The translations under genes were made by a program, and so were the position numbers. DNA of 64,000 bases from positions 65,231,141-65,295,140 of the forward strand of contig NC_133333.1 of the NCBI RefSeq assembly GCF_042186555.1, written 5' to 3'. The first letter of the stretch is position 1, and each line of letters opens with the position of its first letter. Under the pieces are notes generated by a model. That model was given only the letters and a program-made list of their open reading frames with translations, was not told where the DNA came from and made no database searches. The stretch comes from Aquarana catesbeiana. Taxonomy: Eukaryota > Chordata > Amphibia > Anura > Ranidae. Shown one piece after another: positions 45,826 through 56,404 of this stretch.

Positions 45826-46354
45826 TGTCGCGGACACGGGGGGGGGAACACTGTCGCAGACACTGGCTGCAAGGACCTTTTTCTGTCCACATTCACCCTG
45901 TTATTTGGTATTGTTATATTAATCTTTTTTTGTTACATTTTTGAGAGACTTGCCCAAAGACTATTCTTGGTTGTTAATTCTGAAAAATGCACGATTCTTG
46001 AAAAAGCTGATCACATTGACCTGCGGAGACAAACTGTCTGGTCACCAGGGCTGCCTTAAGTGTTGTGTTAATTAACATGTTAATTACATTATTGTCTTAA
46101 GTTTTGCTAGAGGGGAGGGGGGGGGGGGGGGGAGAGTATCCATGAGTCAGCCCTACCTCGTTATCTAACCCTTTGTGTTAAATGTGTATAAAAAGGCTGT
46201 ATTCTGTCTAATAAAGCAGTCAAGATTCTACAAGCTATTTTTGGCTAGAGTTGTATGCAATGCAGCTATAATAATATCTCTGTGATGGTTAGACTGGTGG
46301 AAGCGTTATTACTGATGGAAGCACTCAGCTGAGTGTGGGATTGGATCCGTCACT
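45826..46354 (+). repeat. 5' LTR of Gmr1-like element
   Basis: 529 bp; TATA box tataaaaa at 46187-46194 and AATAAA at 46210-46215. It contains a segment of about 60 bp, including a G-run (46110-46131), absent from the 3' LTR. A tggtggcaagctgtggga segment just after the LTR is the likely primer-binding region; the tRNA is not identified. Confidence 0.85.
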
Positions 46355-46470
46355 ATTGGTGGCAAGCTGTGGGATGCTTCCTCTTGCCTAGGCTCACCCA
46401 AATCACCACCGGGATCCCCTGCTCCTAACAGCAGATGGAACATCACTAAGCCAGACTCAAGGGCAGCACC

Positions 46471-47676
46471 TTGAAGGATCTCTTGGAAGCCCGTGGAAAA
46501 GTCTCCAGCAACAAATCCAAAGCGACTCTCATCACCGAACTAATGGAGATTGACCAGGCCAGCAACCCACCAGCAGATACCTCAGAGGCGACAGAGTTCC
46601 AGCGTGATGTCCAGTGGCGACTGGCCTTGTATGGTACTCACCCCCTGCAGGAGGTTATCAGTCAAGTGTTATGAGAGGTGTCCCAGCTGCAAATGGCTGA
46701 ACTCCAGCGGGACCAAGGAGCGTCAGTTATGTTCAACTGGTAAGCTCCAGCGGCCCGCAAAAAGCTACCCTATGCCGCCTTCCGCATGTTTCAAGATGGT
46801 GAAGATGAGATGGATGTTTACCTGCAAATGTTTGAGCGGCAATGCGGTCTTCAAGGTGTCAAAACAGATTGGGTCACGCTCCTGGTCAGCCGGCTCACAG
46901 GAAGGGCTGCAAAGGCGAACAATAATGTCCCTGATGAGATCAGCCAGGACTATGACCGGGTAAAAGAAAGACTATTGGCTTGCTTTGGCATTACTCCAGA
47001 GGCACACCGTTTGAGGTTTCGCAACCTCCGCCGAAAGGAGAGAGAGCCTTACACAGAATGGGCTCATCAAATGACCCGAGCAGCAGAGAGTTGGATGACC
47101 GGGTGCCAAGCTGTTACCATGGCAGATGCGCTCCAGCTAATCCTCCTGGAACAATTCTACGATCATACCCCACATGAAGTTAGAGACTGGGTAAAGGATC
47201 GGCGGCCAGTCACAGTTGATGAAGCTGCCACCCTAGCTGACCAATACGTGGATTCAAGGCGGAATGTACAACCAGAGCCTAAGACCCCAGCTCGGTCTGT
47301 TCCCAACATTCCACGGAGCGTTGCCCCTCCACACCAGCCTTCGATCCCCGGCCCCACTCAGCTACCATCTTCACGAGGAAAAGGGGACCTCTGCTACAGA
47401 TGCAACCAAGCAGGGCATGTTAGGAGGTATTGTCCGCAGAATGTTTCCCAGGACGCACGGAACAGGCCCTTGGACCTGCCTGGGCTGCTGCACAGTCTGG
47501 AGAGAGATGTGACTTACCCAAGTGAGGAGAATATTGGAATTCTACATGAGGCAGACCCTGTGCAAGCTGCCACTACAGCTAATCGTTTGCACCATCGACA
47601 AGCCGTGTGGATTAATGGTCGGGCTGCCCAGGGACTGCGGGACACGGGAGCTACTATTACCCTGATACAGTCCTGA
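46471..47676 (+). pseudogene. Gag with SCAN-like capsid region and start of protease
   Basis: One frame with in-frame stops at about 46672 and 46741 and then open from 46786. Early part: LKDLLEARGKVSSNKSKATL. Capsid C-terminal region: EAHRLRFRNLRRKEREPYTE, then ALQLILLEQFYDHTPHEVRD and WVKDRRPVTVDEAATLADQY; the RFR, LEQF, P.E..WV and EA..L spacing is that of the SCAN domain. Nucleocapsid: CYRCNQAGHVRRYC (CCHC knuckle). Protease start: LRDTGATITL with the catalytic DTG. A TGA at 47674-47676 precedes the continuation. Published work derives the vertebrate SCAN domain from gag of this retrotransposon group; this copy shows the similarity plainly. Confidence 0.86.
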
Positions 47677-48114
47677 ATGATAAACCCGGCAGAGCAGACA
47701 GGACGGTCTGTGGCTGTGCGGGTGGCCAGGAGAAATGTTATGCGGGTCCCCACTGCCAGGGTTCACCTTGATTGGGGTTCGGGGGCCAAAGAAGTGGAAG
47801 TGGGAATAATGCAGAACTTACCTGCAGAGGTTTTTTTGGGCAACGATTTGGGACATTTAAATTCAGCCTTCTCCCTGGATGTATCCCCGGAAGCCTACCC
47901 TGTTACCACCCGCCAGCAAGCCCGGATGGAGGTGCGCTCCCTCGAGGACGGGACCCGGGTAAGACCTGTCACCCCTGACCTAGACTGTACTACCCCAGCT
48001 ATTCCTACCCCGACTTGGGCTTCTCCCCAAGACTTTGCTCAGGCAACTCTTAGCGACCCTTCCTTAGCTAGCTATAGGGAAAGAGCAGGATTAGACCCTG
48101 GGGGGGGGGGTTGA
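47677..48114 (+). pseudogene. protease/linker region of Gmr1-like pol
   Basis: Same frame as gag, separated only by the TGA at 47674. VEVGIMQNLPAEVFLGNDLG is the C-terminal protease block, where a hydrophobic-LG-DL ending is usual. A poly-G stretch at 48101-48111 causes the shift into the integrase frame. Confidence 0.75.
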
Positions 48115-48961
48115 AGAGGGAGCGGATAGAGTGGGTCCAGGGATTACTCTATCGGGTTACTGAGGGAAAGACAGCCTCCCATCCACCCAAGCGGCAGCTT
48201 GTTGTGCCACAGAAATATCGGCATGACCTGCTGCGCATTGGGCATGACATACCCTTAGCCAGACACCTGGGGATGTCCCGGACCCTCCACCGTCTGACTC
48301 AGTAGTTTTTTTGGCCAGGAATTACAGGGGATGTCCGACTGTATTGCCGGACCTGTGACACATGCCAGCGGGTGGGTAAGCATGGGGGCCCGCTGAACGC
48401 TCCCCTACACCCTTTACCGATCATTGATTAACCCTTTAGCCATGTTGCCGTAGACCTGGTTGGACCATTGCCCCGCCCTAGTCCATCTGGGAAGAGATAT
48501 ATCCTTACTGTGGTGGATTATGCCTGTATGGGAGGCGGGTGAGGGGGCCCCTAGATCTAGTCAGAGCCCACTGGGTAGGGGGAATTGATCCCCAAGGGTC
48601 CACTATCGTAGCATACGTTACTGAGTACAGGGACAGACTGCAGGAGCTCACGGACAGTGTCCAGGAGAACCTTTGGGCTGCCCAAAGGAGGCAGAAACGA
48701 TGGTACGATCGTACTGCTCAGAACCGCACTCTGGAGGTTGGGCAGAAGGTTCTTGCCCTCAGGCCAACCAAGCAGGACAAGTTACAGGCCACTTGGCAGG
48801 GACCTTACCGGGTTGTGGCAAAGCTCTGTGACACAACCTACCTAGTGGCTAAATGTTCGGATGAAAGAGTCCGATGGACCTTTCATGTGAACATGTTGAA
48901 AGCATACTGGGAAAGATCAGGAGAGGTAGCCGCTATGTGCTCCAGCTGTGGAAGATTCTGA
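48111..48961 (+). pseudogene. integrase of Gmr1-like element, core deleted
   Basis: 48111-48305 and onward: zinc-binding HHCC part (GHDIPLARHLG, CRTCDTCQ after a TAG), then the first catalytic Asp in HVAVDLVGPLPRP and a YILTVVDYA block. At about 48527 the sequence jumps to a short unrelated-looking stretch and then to the C-terminal part (48539-48961): LWAAQRRQKRWYDRTAQNRT, VGQKVLALRPTKQDKLQATW and QGPYRVVAKL, the GPY/F module. Roughly 100 residues carrying the remaining catalytic acids are missing. Its position before RT fits the Gmr1 order. Confidence 0.83.
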
Positions 48962-49026
48962 GAATCTTCCCCTGCTGGTGCTCCCGGAGCTAAATAGAAT
49001 TACTGCAGGGATAAAGATGATAAAGC

Positions 49027-49930
49027 TTGACGAGAGAACAAACTAGACAGGTCCTTAGTCAGAAAAGGGAAATGTTCTCCACAGTCCCTGGGTACACTAC
49101 TATGGCAGTGCACCATGTGGAGACCCCGGGACAACTGCCACTAAGACAGGCGGCTTGCCGGATACCTGACGCAGTGAGAGAGGGGATGCGTCATGAGATT
49201 AAGGAGATATTGGGAGTCATTGAGCCATCCAGCAGCCCCTGGGCTTCCCCGGTGGTCCTTGTACCGAAGCGGGATGGCACAACTCGCTTCTGTGTAGACT
49301 ACCACAGATTAAATGAGTGCACCACCACTGATGCTTACCCTATGCCCCGGGTCGATGACCTGTTAGATCGCATTGCTCGGGGAAAATTCCTGACAACCCT
49401 TGACCTATGCAAAGGGTACTGGAAAATTCCTCTGGATGTGGAATCTATTCCGAAATCAGCGTTCATTACCCCATTTGGCTTATACCAGTCTAAAGTAATG
49501 CCATTTGGGATGAAGAATGCACCGGCGACTTTCCAGAGGATGGTAGACCAACTCCTTGATGGCCTCCAGGACTATGCTTGACCATATCTGGATGACATTG
49601 CGATCTACAGTGATACCTGGGAGGACCATCTGGTTCACCTGGGTGTCATGTTAGACCGCATCAAGGCTGCAGGACTAACCCTTAAGCCAGAGAAATGCAG
49701 CATAGGGATGTCCGAGGTACAGTACCTTGGACATTGAGTAGGCAGTGGACAACAACGGCCCGAGCCTGCTAAGATTGAGGCAGTTGCCAAGTGGCTGACC
49801 CCCCGTACCAAAACCCAGGTCCTGGCATTCCTCGGCACAGCTGGGTACTATAGGAAATTTGTCCCGCAATATAGTTCCATCGCTAAGCCCCTGACAGACC
49901 TGACTAAGAAGCACCTTCCCCGACAGGTAC
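49027..49930 (+). pseudogene. reverse transcriptase of Gmr1-like element
   Basis: 49027-49581: REGMRHEIKEILGVIEPSSS, PWASPVVLVPKRDGTTRFCV, DYHRLNECTTTDAYPMPRVD, FLTTLDLCKGYWKIPLD and FGMKNAPATFQRMVDQLL. A TGA at 49579-49581 falls just before PYLDDIAIYS, so the catalytic YLDD box is present but behind a stop. Continuing in frame are KCSIGMSEVQYLGH, a second stop, and AFLGTAGYYRKFVPQYSSIA. These are typical Ty3/gypsy RT blocks. Confidence 0.88.
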
Positions 49931-50357
49931 TGTGGTCCCCCCGAGTGTGAAGCTGCCTTCCAACGATTAAAGAATGCACTAACTTCAGCTCCTGTTCTAG
50001 CTGCCCCTGACCCAACTAAACGTTTGTGTCCACACAGATGCCTCTACATTCAGGCTGGGGGCAGTACTGAGCCAAGTAGGACCTGATGGCGGTGAGCACC
50101 CAGTGGCCTACATCAGTCGGAAGCTGCTACCCAGGGAAGTCGGTTATGCAGCCGTGGAGAAGGAGTGTTTGGCGCCGGTGTGGGCTCTCAAGAAATTCCA
50201 ACCTTATCTCTACGGACGATATTTTACAGTGCTCACCGATCACAATCCATTAATCTGGCTTAATCGGGTCTCCGGGGATAATGGACGTTTGTTACGATGG
50301 AGCTTGGCACTGCAGCCTTACAATCTTACCATACAGTATCGGCCAGGAAAGCAATGA
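49931..50357 (+). pseudogene. RNase H of Gmr1-like element
   Basis: After frameshifts near 49935 and 50030, the frame 50103-50357 encodes AYISRKLLPREVGYAAVEKE, CLAPVWALKKFQPYLYGRYF, TVLTDHNPLIWLN and LLRWSLALQPYNLTIQYRPG. The E in VEKE and D in TDHNPL are the usual active-site positions. The frame ends at the TGA after the PGK(Q) motif. Confidence 0.85.
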
Positions 50358-50452
50358 AAGCAGAATGGGAACGCTGATGGACTTTCCTGGCAAACAGAAC
50401 TATAAAACTCTCCCGGACAGCCCCAAGCTGACCCGTGGTGGATCTAGTTGGG

Positions 50453-50930
50453 TGTGCCGGACTATGGGACGGGGAGGGGGGGGGGGGGGGGACACTGTCG
50501 CAGACACTGGCTGCAAGGACCTTTTTCTGTCCACATTCACCCTGTCATTTGGTATTGCTATATTAATCTATTTTGTTACATTTTTGAGACTTGCCCAAAG
50601 ACTATTCTTGGTTAATTCTGAACAATGCATGATTCTTGAAAGAGCTAATCACATTGACCTGCGGAGACGAACTGTCTGGTTACCAGGGCTGCCTTAAGTG
50701 TTGTGTTAATTAACATGTTAATGTCAGCCCTACCTCCTTATCCAACCCCTTGTGTTAAATGTGTATAAAAAAAGCTGTATTCTGTCCAATAAAGCAGTCA
50801 AGATTCTACAAGCTATTTTCGGCTAGACTTGTATGCAATGCAGCTATAATAATATCTCTGATGGTTAGACTGGAGGAAGCGGTATTACTGACGGAAGCAC
50901 TCAGCTGAGTGTGGGATTGGATCCGTCACA
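50453..50930 (+). repeat. 3' LTR of Gmr1-like element
   Basis: 478 bp, preceded by a short purine-rich stretch. TATA-like tataaaaaaag at 50764 and AATAAA at 50788-50793. It differs from the 5' LTR by scattered substitutions and lacks the 5' copy's roughly 60-bp G-rich segment, so the insertion is not very recent. Confidence 0.85.
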
Positions 50931-51154
50931 GTTATCTTCCCATGTTTACAGTTGCAAGGCACCGTTGTGCCTTTGTGGTTTGCTGTTGACTTTTTCCTTT
51001 TGTTTCCAGAGAAGTCCTGAAATGGTTACTTCACGTGTACATCTGATGGTTCCTCATATGTACCAGCTCTTTAAAATGAGCTCTACATGCATCCCTGCGT
51101 GGATGCTGTTGCTCTCACATAGGTCAGTGTACGCATTACCTAAAGTAATACCAT

Positions 51155-51914
51155 ATGGTGGAGGTCCCGTTTATATCCTGGAATGTTAGAGGCCTAGCCA
51201 ACCCTGTAAAGAGAGCAATGGTTAAGGCTGCCCTACATAAGTACCAACCTATCATTGTGGGGCTGCAAAAAACACCTTACAAAAGAGACACTATGCTGTA
51301 GCGAACACCTGGGCAGGACATGGCTACCACTTTGTGCATACCTCTTATTCCAGGGGGGTTTCAGTACTTCTCCATAGAAATGTAACTTTTCATGAACATC
51401 AGGTACTGGTGGATACCCAAGGCAGATAGATGGTTTTGTACTATTTATGCATACTTTCGGTGGTATATATACCCCCCTCCCGTTCTCTACGTGGGGTTAC
51501 GAGACCTGTTGACATTTATGCTAGATAAACCTGACGTCCCTCTGTTTATTGTAGGAGACTTTAATGGGATTCTAGACCCTACCATAGATAAACACCCTCC
51601 ATCTCGGCAGAACTCGACCCCGAAGGGTACGACTTTATCCAGGTTCCCAGAAGAGCTGGGCTGGTCTGTGGAGTCTTCAAAATTGTGTTAAATTGTTTTC
51701 TTGCTTTTCTAACATGTATGGAGTTCTTTCCAGGATAGATGTGTGTGTGGGGTTGCCACAGGCTGTTTCCCTAGCATCTCATGCTCAATATGACCCAAGA
51801 GGGATATCCGACCAGTCTCCACTGATTCTGTGGATCTTGGCCAAGCCACACATGAATCTGCTGAGGGCTCCATGGCGTTTAAACGATTTCTGGTTAAATT
51901 TAATACCGCAGGGT
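51155..51914 (+). pseudogene. L1 ORF2 endonuclease region (copy B)
   Basis: The ATG at 51155 opens MVEVPFISWNVRGLANPVKR, the start of an L1 endonuclease. The expected LQETH box reads LQKTP, so a catalytic Glu is lost. Later frames show FIVGDFNGILDPTIDKHP and VLSRIDVCVG, and SDQSPL where SDHSPL is expected (catalytic His codon changed). Stops occur at about 51300 and 51428. The frame runs into the gap at 51915. Confidence 0.8.
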
Positions 51915-52414
51915 NNNNNNNNNNNNNNNNNNNNNNNNNNNNNNNNNNNNNNNNNNNNNNNNNNNNNNNNNNNNNNNNNNNNNNNNNNNNNNNNNNNNNN
52001 NNNNNNNNNNNNNNNNNNNNNNNNNNNNNNNNNNNNNNNNNNNNNNNNNNNNNNNNNNNNNNNNNNNNNNNNNNNNNNNNNNNNNNNNNNNNNNNNNNNN
52101 NNNNNNNNNNNNNNNNNNNNNNNNNNNNNNNNNNNNNNNNNNNNNNNNNNNNNNNNNNNNNNNNNNNNNNNNNNNNNNNNNNNNNNNNNNNNNNNNNNNN
52201 NNNNNNNNNNNNNNNNNNNNNNNNNNNNNNNNNNNNNNNNNNNNNNNNNNNNNNNNNNNNNNNNNNNNNNNNNNNNNNNNNNNNNNNNNNNNNNNNNNNN
52301 NNNNNNNNNNNNNNNNNNNNNNNNNNNNNNNNNNNNNNNNNNNNNNNNNNNNNNNNNNNNNNNNNNNNNNNNNNNNNNNNNNNNNNNNNNNNNNNNNNNN
52401 NNNNNNNNNNNNNN
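51915..52414. other. assembly gap (500 N)
   Basis: Exactly 500 N bases, most likely a placeholder of unknown true length. Missing L1 sequence, and possibly an upstream TRPM4 exon, could lie here. Confidence 0.99.
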
Positions 52415-52646
52415 CAGCTAGCAGAGCACTGTTCCAGGAACGCAGATTTAGTCTGCTGCATTTTTTTTTTTTTTTTTTTTTTATTGGTTGAACTAGATGG
52501 ATTTTTCTCTAGTGTCTTTTTCAACTATGTAACATGTACAAATACATAAGTGGTCCATATAAAAGGAACTTGGTGTTGAGTTATTCACTTTGTCATCACA
52601 GAGGACAAGGGGGCACTCTAAATACAGGAAGGATTCTTCACAGTAA
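52415..52646. repeat. 3' tail of an unclassified repeat
   Basis: Contains a T-run then ttggttgaactagatggatt and gtgtctttttcaactatgta, a tail I recognise as common in frog interspersed repeats. The class is uncertain. Confidence 0.45.
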
Positions 52647-52911
52647 GTGCCGGTTCACACAGGAGCAGCCCAACTTGCAGCGCGATTTTGCAAGGCGATC
52701 TGCACACAACTGCAGCGGCGGCTTCAAAATGACTTCTGTATAGAAGTCAATGCATGTTGCCCTGAAGTCGTCCCAAAGTAGTACAGGAACATTTTTTCTA
52801 AGTCGGAGCGACTTGAGTCGCTCCTATTAGAATGGTTCCATAGTACAGAACGGAGCGTGACTTGTCAGGCATCTAAGTTGCCTGACAAGTCGCCCCTGTG
52901 TGAACCGGCAC
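52647..52911. mobile_element. 265-bp Harbinger-like MITE
   Basis: Inverted ends gtgccggttcacacagg / cctgtgtgaaccggcac (one or two mismatches around the inner end), flanked by TAA (52644-52646) and CAA (52912-52914). It contains an inner hairpin gacttgtcaggca...tgcctgacaagtc at about 52859-52892. Non-coding. Confidence 0.75.
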
Positions 52912-52914
52912 CAA

Positions 52915-53309
52915 GACTCCCTCCAGAGGTGGTTAACAGTGTGCCTAGCCAGTGCTTGTGTACTGTGTGAGAGGTGCTTTTATGGGAAGGAATGGCAATC
53001 TGCCTTGTTTACATAGGCAGATCGCCATTCTGGCTCTATGCCTAATGATTGGCAGTGCCCGCAGATCAGCTCCTGCAGTGTATAATCACAGCAGGAGCGG
53101 GTCACCAGTGGCAAGCATGTGCACCCCAGACCCGAAAGTGCAGGATCATGTACTAGGTGATCCTGTGCAGCAAAGCCGCCTTGCTGCTGTATAAGTTATA
53201 AGGACGGCAAGAAGTTAATTAATGGCCAACACGGTACAATAAACTAATACCCTTTTATGGTAGGCACAGTTTTCTGTGGGCCAAAGAAAGTGACCCATAC
53301 AAACTGTGG
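52915..53309. other. non-genic sequence
   Basis: No gene; an inverted pair aatggcaatctgcctt / aggcagatcgccatt at about 52990-53029 suggests another small hairpin. Confidence 0.45.
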
Positions 53310-54259
53310 TTAGCCGCTTCAGCCTCGGAAGAATTTACCCCCTACCTGAGCAGAGCACTTTTAACTGACAATTGCGCGGTCGTGTGACGTGGCTCCCAAA
53401 CAAAATTTACATTCTTTTCTTCCCACAAATAGAGCTTTCTTTTGGTGGTATTTGATCACCTCTGCGGTTTTTATTTTTTGTGCTATAAACAAAAAAATAG
53501 CGACAATTTTGCAAACGCATTATTTTTTACTTTTTGCTATAATAAATATCCCCAAAAAATAATAAAAAAAAATTTCTCAGTTTAGGCCGATATGTATTCT
53601 ACTTTTTTTTTTCCCAAAAATAACACACAATAAGCCATTATTATGAGCAAAAGTTATAGAGTTTAGAAAATAGGGGATAGTTTTATGGCATTTTTATTAA
53701 TATTTTTTTTTTTTTTTTTATTAGTAATGGCGGCAATCAGCGATTTTTATTGTGACTGCGACATTATGGCAGACACAGACATTTTTGACACATTTTTGGG
53801 ACCATTGTAATTTATACAGCAATCAGTGCTATAAAAATGCACTGATTCCTGTGTACATGACACTGGCAGTGAAGGGGTTAACCACTAGGGGGGCGGGGAG
53901 GGGTTAAGTCAGTACTAGGGAGTGATTTCTAACTGTAGTGAGGACGGGCTAGCTGTGGCACGTCACTGATTTCTGCTCCCGATGACAGGGAGCAGAGATC
54001 AGTGAGCCTGTCACTATGCAGAATGGGGAGATGCTTGTTTACATCAGCATCTCCCCGTTCGTCCTCTCCGTGAGGCGATCGCGGGTATCCCCATGGTGAT
54101 AGAGTCCGCGGGACCCGTGATCCGACTCACAGAGCACCCGGCCGGCGCGCACGCAATGGCACGGCGGGGAATTTAAATGGGACTTACAGGTATGCCTATT
54201 TGCCCAGCTGTGCCATTCTGCCGACGTACATCGGCGTGTGCCAGTCGGGAAGTGGTTAA
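53310..54259 (+). mobile_element. piggyBac-type non-autonomous element, both ends
   Basis: 950 bp between TTAG (TTAA with one change, 53310) and TTAA (54256-54259), with ends CCGCTTCAGCC and CGGGAAGTGG. Shared blocks: aatagagctttcttttg, tttattttttgtgctataaa and ccgacgtacatcggcgtg, the last shared with the transposase-bearing element at 11190. Non-coding, so it would depend on a helper transposase. Confidence 0.8.
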
Positions 54260-54709
54260 GTGCAGTAAACAGACATGGATCCGAGAGCTATCAGCAGCAG
54301 TCAGCAAGTTTATGGTAGTTAGGGGGAAGTAGAGCAGTGATACCAAATTGTTGTAGCGAGGTTGGGGAAAGAGGAGGCAACAGAGCTGAATAGTGGTGGT
54401 CAGAGGAATTAGATTGTGCAACTACTGTACATTTGTATTTAGTAGAAATATATACTCTTCAGCCAGTAAATGGCAGTGTTTGAATTTTTAGCTGCATCCA
54501 TGACTATGCTCGGTCTTCTTCCTGAATAAAGTTCCTGTTTACGGTTTGCAAAGAAGCAACAGATAAACCACATGTGAACTGCACACTGTCTGTTCTGTAG
54601 GGCTATTTACACAATTTCTAGCAGGTTATGGGCCCAGACACCCAGTTATAGCCTGCTACAAAGAAGTGCAATATACAGCAACAGAAAGACGTCTGCAATA
54701 GAATTAAAG
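54260..54709. other. non-genic sequence
   Basis: No recognised gene or element. Confidence 0.45.
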
Positions 54710-54713
54710 CAAA

Positions 54714-55345
54714 ATGGCTAGTAACACAGCGACAACAAAGCTTTCATTTTCAGATCTAACAAACCAGAACCACCTGTCTTGGAAATGCAAGAGTAAAAAG
54801 CTGATAAGAGAAGGTACATGGAAATGTACAAGTTAAAGTGTAAGTAAACCCCCCTATCGTTTTCAGCCAATGAAACTGCCATCTTCGCCTCTGTTTAATC
54901 TACAACTGCCATGATGCTGTACACGTGATCAGTTTAGACACCAGCCATTGGATGGTTTGACAGTTTGGTTGAGAAAACAACCGATGGGAGTATTACATTT
55001 CCGGAAATGGAAATGAAACGGTTTTATGGATGGGTTTACTTCCACTTTAAGTCAGGCCAGAACATCCTTCAGATGAATGGAGAAAGACCAAAAAGCTCAG
55101 AGCACAAGATCTTACCATAGAAAATGATCAAATCATACATATATGCAAGCGTGAAACTGCTAAAGAAATGTGGGAAGGATTACAAAAAGAAATTTTGTAA
55201 AGAAATGCATGAAAGAGCCAACTCTCAGCAATAAACTGTATTTGATTAGAAAGCTATACCAAGCCAATGAAAGGCCAAGATATGCAGGATTACTTAAAGC
55301 ATTTGTTATCCCAACACTTAATATTCCTGATAAGTGCCTGCTGTA
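54714..55345 (+). pseudogene. Ty1/copia gag fragment
   Basis: The ATG at 54714 opens MASNTATTKLSFSDLTNQNH, then LSWKCKSKKLIREGTWKC, matching the N-terminal DUF4219-like start of copia gag (a W-K-.-K...REG.W pattern). It is interrupted by a TTAA MITE (54833-55050) and continues: KTKKLRAQDLTIENDQIIHI, CKRETAKEMWEGLQKEIL, then after a frameshift EPTLSNKLYLIRKLYQANER. The ETAKEMWE.L and L.R.LY blocks belong to UBN2-type gag of copia elements. No pol is seen before the foldback element begins at 55353. It is a short, decayed remnant, or a gag-derived host sequence. Confidence 0.65.
54833..55050. mobile_element. 218-bp TTAA MITE inside copia gag
   Basis: Ends ttaaagtgtaagtaaaccc / gggtttacttccactttaa, 18 of 19 positions complementary, with TTAA at both extremes. 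Non-coding; probably piggyBac-mobilised, but its ends differ from the CCACTT family. Confidence 0.78.
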
Positions 55346-55639
55346 CCATGTACAGTGGAACCTCGAAACACAGTTAACGAGCGTTTCGCAATACGAGCAC
55401 TGTATTTTTAAAAATCGTAACTTGGTTTGCGAGTGTTGTCCGCAAAACGAGCACAATTCAGGCCAAGGCGTGTGCAGTACTGCGTTTAGCCTGAGGTGGG
55501 GGGGCGCCGGAGCCGAGCGGCGCCAGTCGGCGCCGTTCGGAAATGCACGGAAAGGCCAGAGGACAGCCCGGCTGACCTCGGGGAACGGAGTCTTTCGGAG
55601 GTTTGCCAAGGTCAGCCGAGGTGTCCTCGGACCTCTGCC

Positions 55640-56190
55640 GGGTTAGCCCCCCCACATCAACATTAATGAAAAAATCTTATGCAGTTTCTTAGATCAGGTT
55701 AGATCAACCATTGTCTGCGTTAGATCTCACACAGAAGAAGCGATATTAACAGTTATTTGCTGGGGGGGCTAACCCGTCATCAGCCCCCCCTTATCAAAAA
55801 ATTGACCAAACAGTTAGCTATTTTGGAAGCAATTTGTTAGATCCGGTATGATCAAGTGTTTTTAACGTTAGATCTCACATAATTAGAGACTTATTAAGTG
55901 ATTGAGGGGGGGCTGGCCCCCCCTTATCAAATTTTCGGCCCAAAAATCATTCAGGCTAATAGATATTCATTCAATCCGGTAAGATCAAGTGGTTTTAACG
56001 TTAGATCTCACATTTCAGAGATATTCCACATCAAAATAGAGATATTAGGTGGTACATATGGACGCGTTAGCCCCCCCTTATCAAATTTTCTGGTCAAAAA
56101 TCACTCAGGCTAATAGATATTCGTTAGATCCGGTAAGATCAAGAGGTTTTAACGTAAGATCTCACATCATTTCAGAGATTTCATATTCTT
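55640..56190 (+). repeat. left inner arm: ~155-bp units
   Basis: About three and a half units, each pairing a ggggggct(a/g)(a/g)cc block with cttatcaaattttc, aatcattcaggctaatagat, tagatccggtaagatcaagt and cgttagatctcaca. Confidence 0.85.
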
Positions 56191-56404
56191 TGCCAATAAC
56201 ATCCAAGTTAGTAGATAATTGTTAGATGAAGTTATTATTGCATTAAACCTAGCATGCACATGGCAGAAATCAGTAATAAATCGCAATGTAAGTAGGGATA
56301 AAAGCTTGTTGCAGTTTGATCAGTGAGATGTTTTATTTAATCTATGATAAATACATAACAGTTTGTTATTTTATATGAGAAGTTAGGCCCCTGTGGCAGT
56401 AGCT

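Larger units (their letters stand above)
45826..50930 (+). mobile_element. Gmr1-like gypsy LTR retrotransposon
   Basis: A 5.1 kb provirus-like copy flanked by gttat (45821-45825 and 50931-50935). LTRs at 45826-46354 and 50453-50930 start tgtcgcgg/tgtgccgg and end cgtcact/cgtcaca. Internal order is gag (SCAN-like, zinc knuckle), protease, integrase, reverse transcriptase, RNase H. Integrase before RT is the hallmark of the Gmr1 group of Ty3/gypsy elements. All genes carry stops or frameshifts, and the integrase core is deleted. Confidence 0.88.
44430..51914 (+). mobile_element. L1-type LINE copy B, interrupted by Gmr1-like element
   Basis: The 5' part (ORF1 remnant, 44582-45545) and ORF2 start (51155-51914) of an L1-type LINE lie either side of the LTR element at 45826-50930, whose target duplication (gttat) is within the LINE. 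The LINE then runs into the assembly gap. Confidence 0.75.

Noticed and set aside
55160..55646. Paired 149- and 158-codon ORFs on opposite strands
   Set aside because: They straddle the junction of the copia gag fragment and the foldback tip; only the gag part on the plus strand has family similarity.
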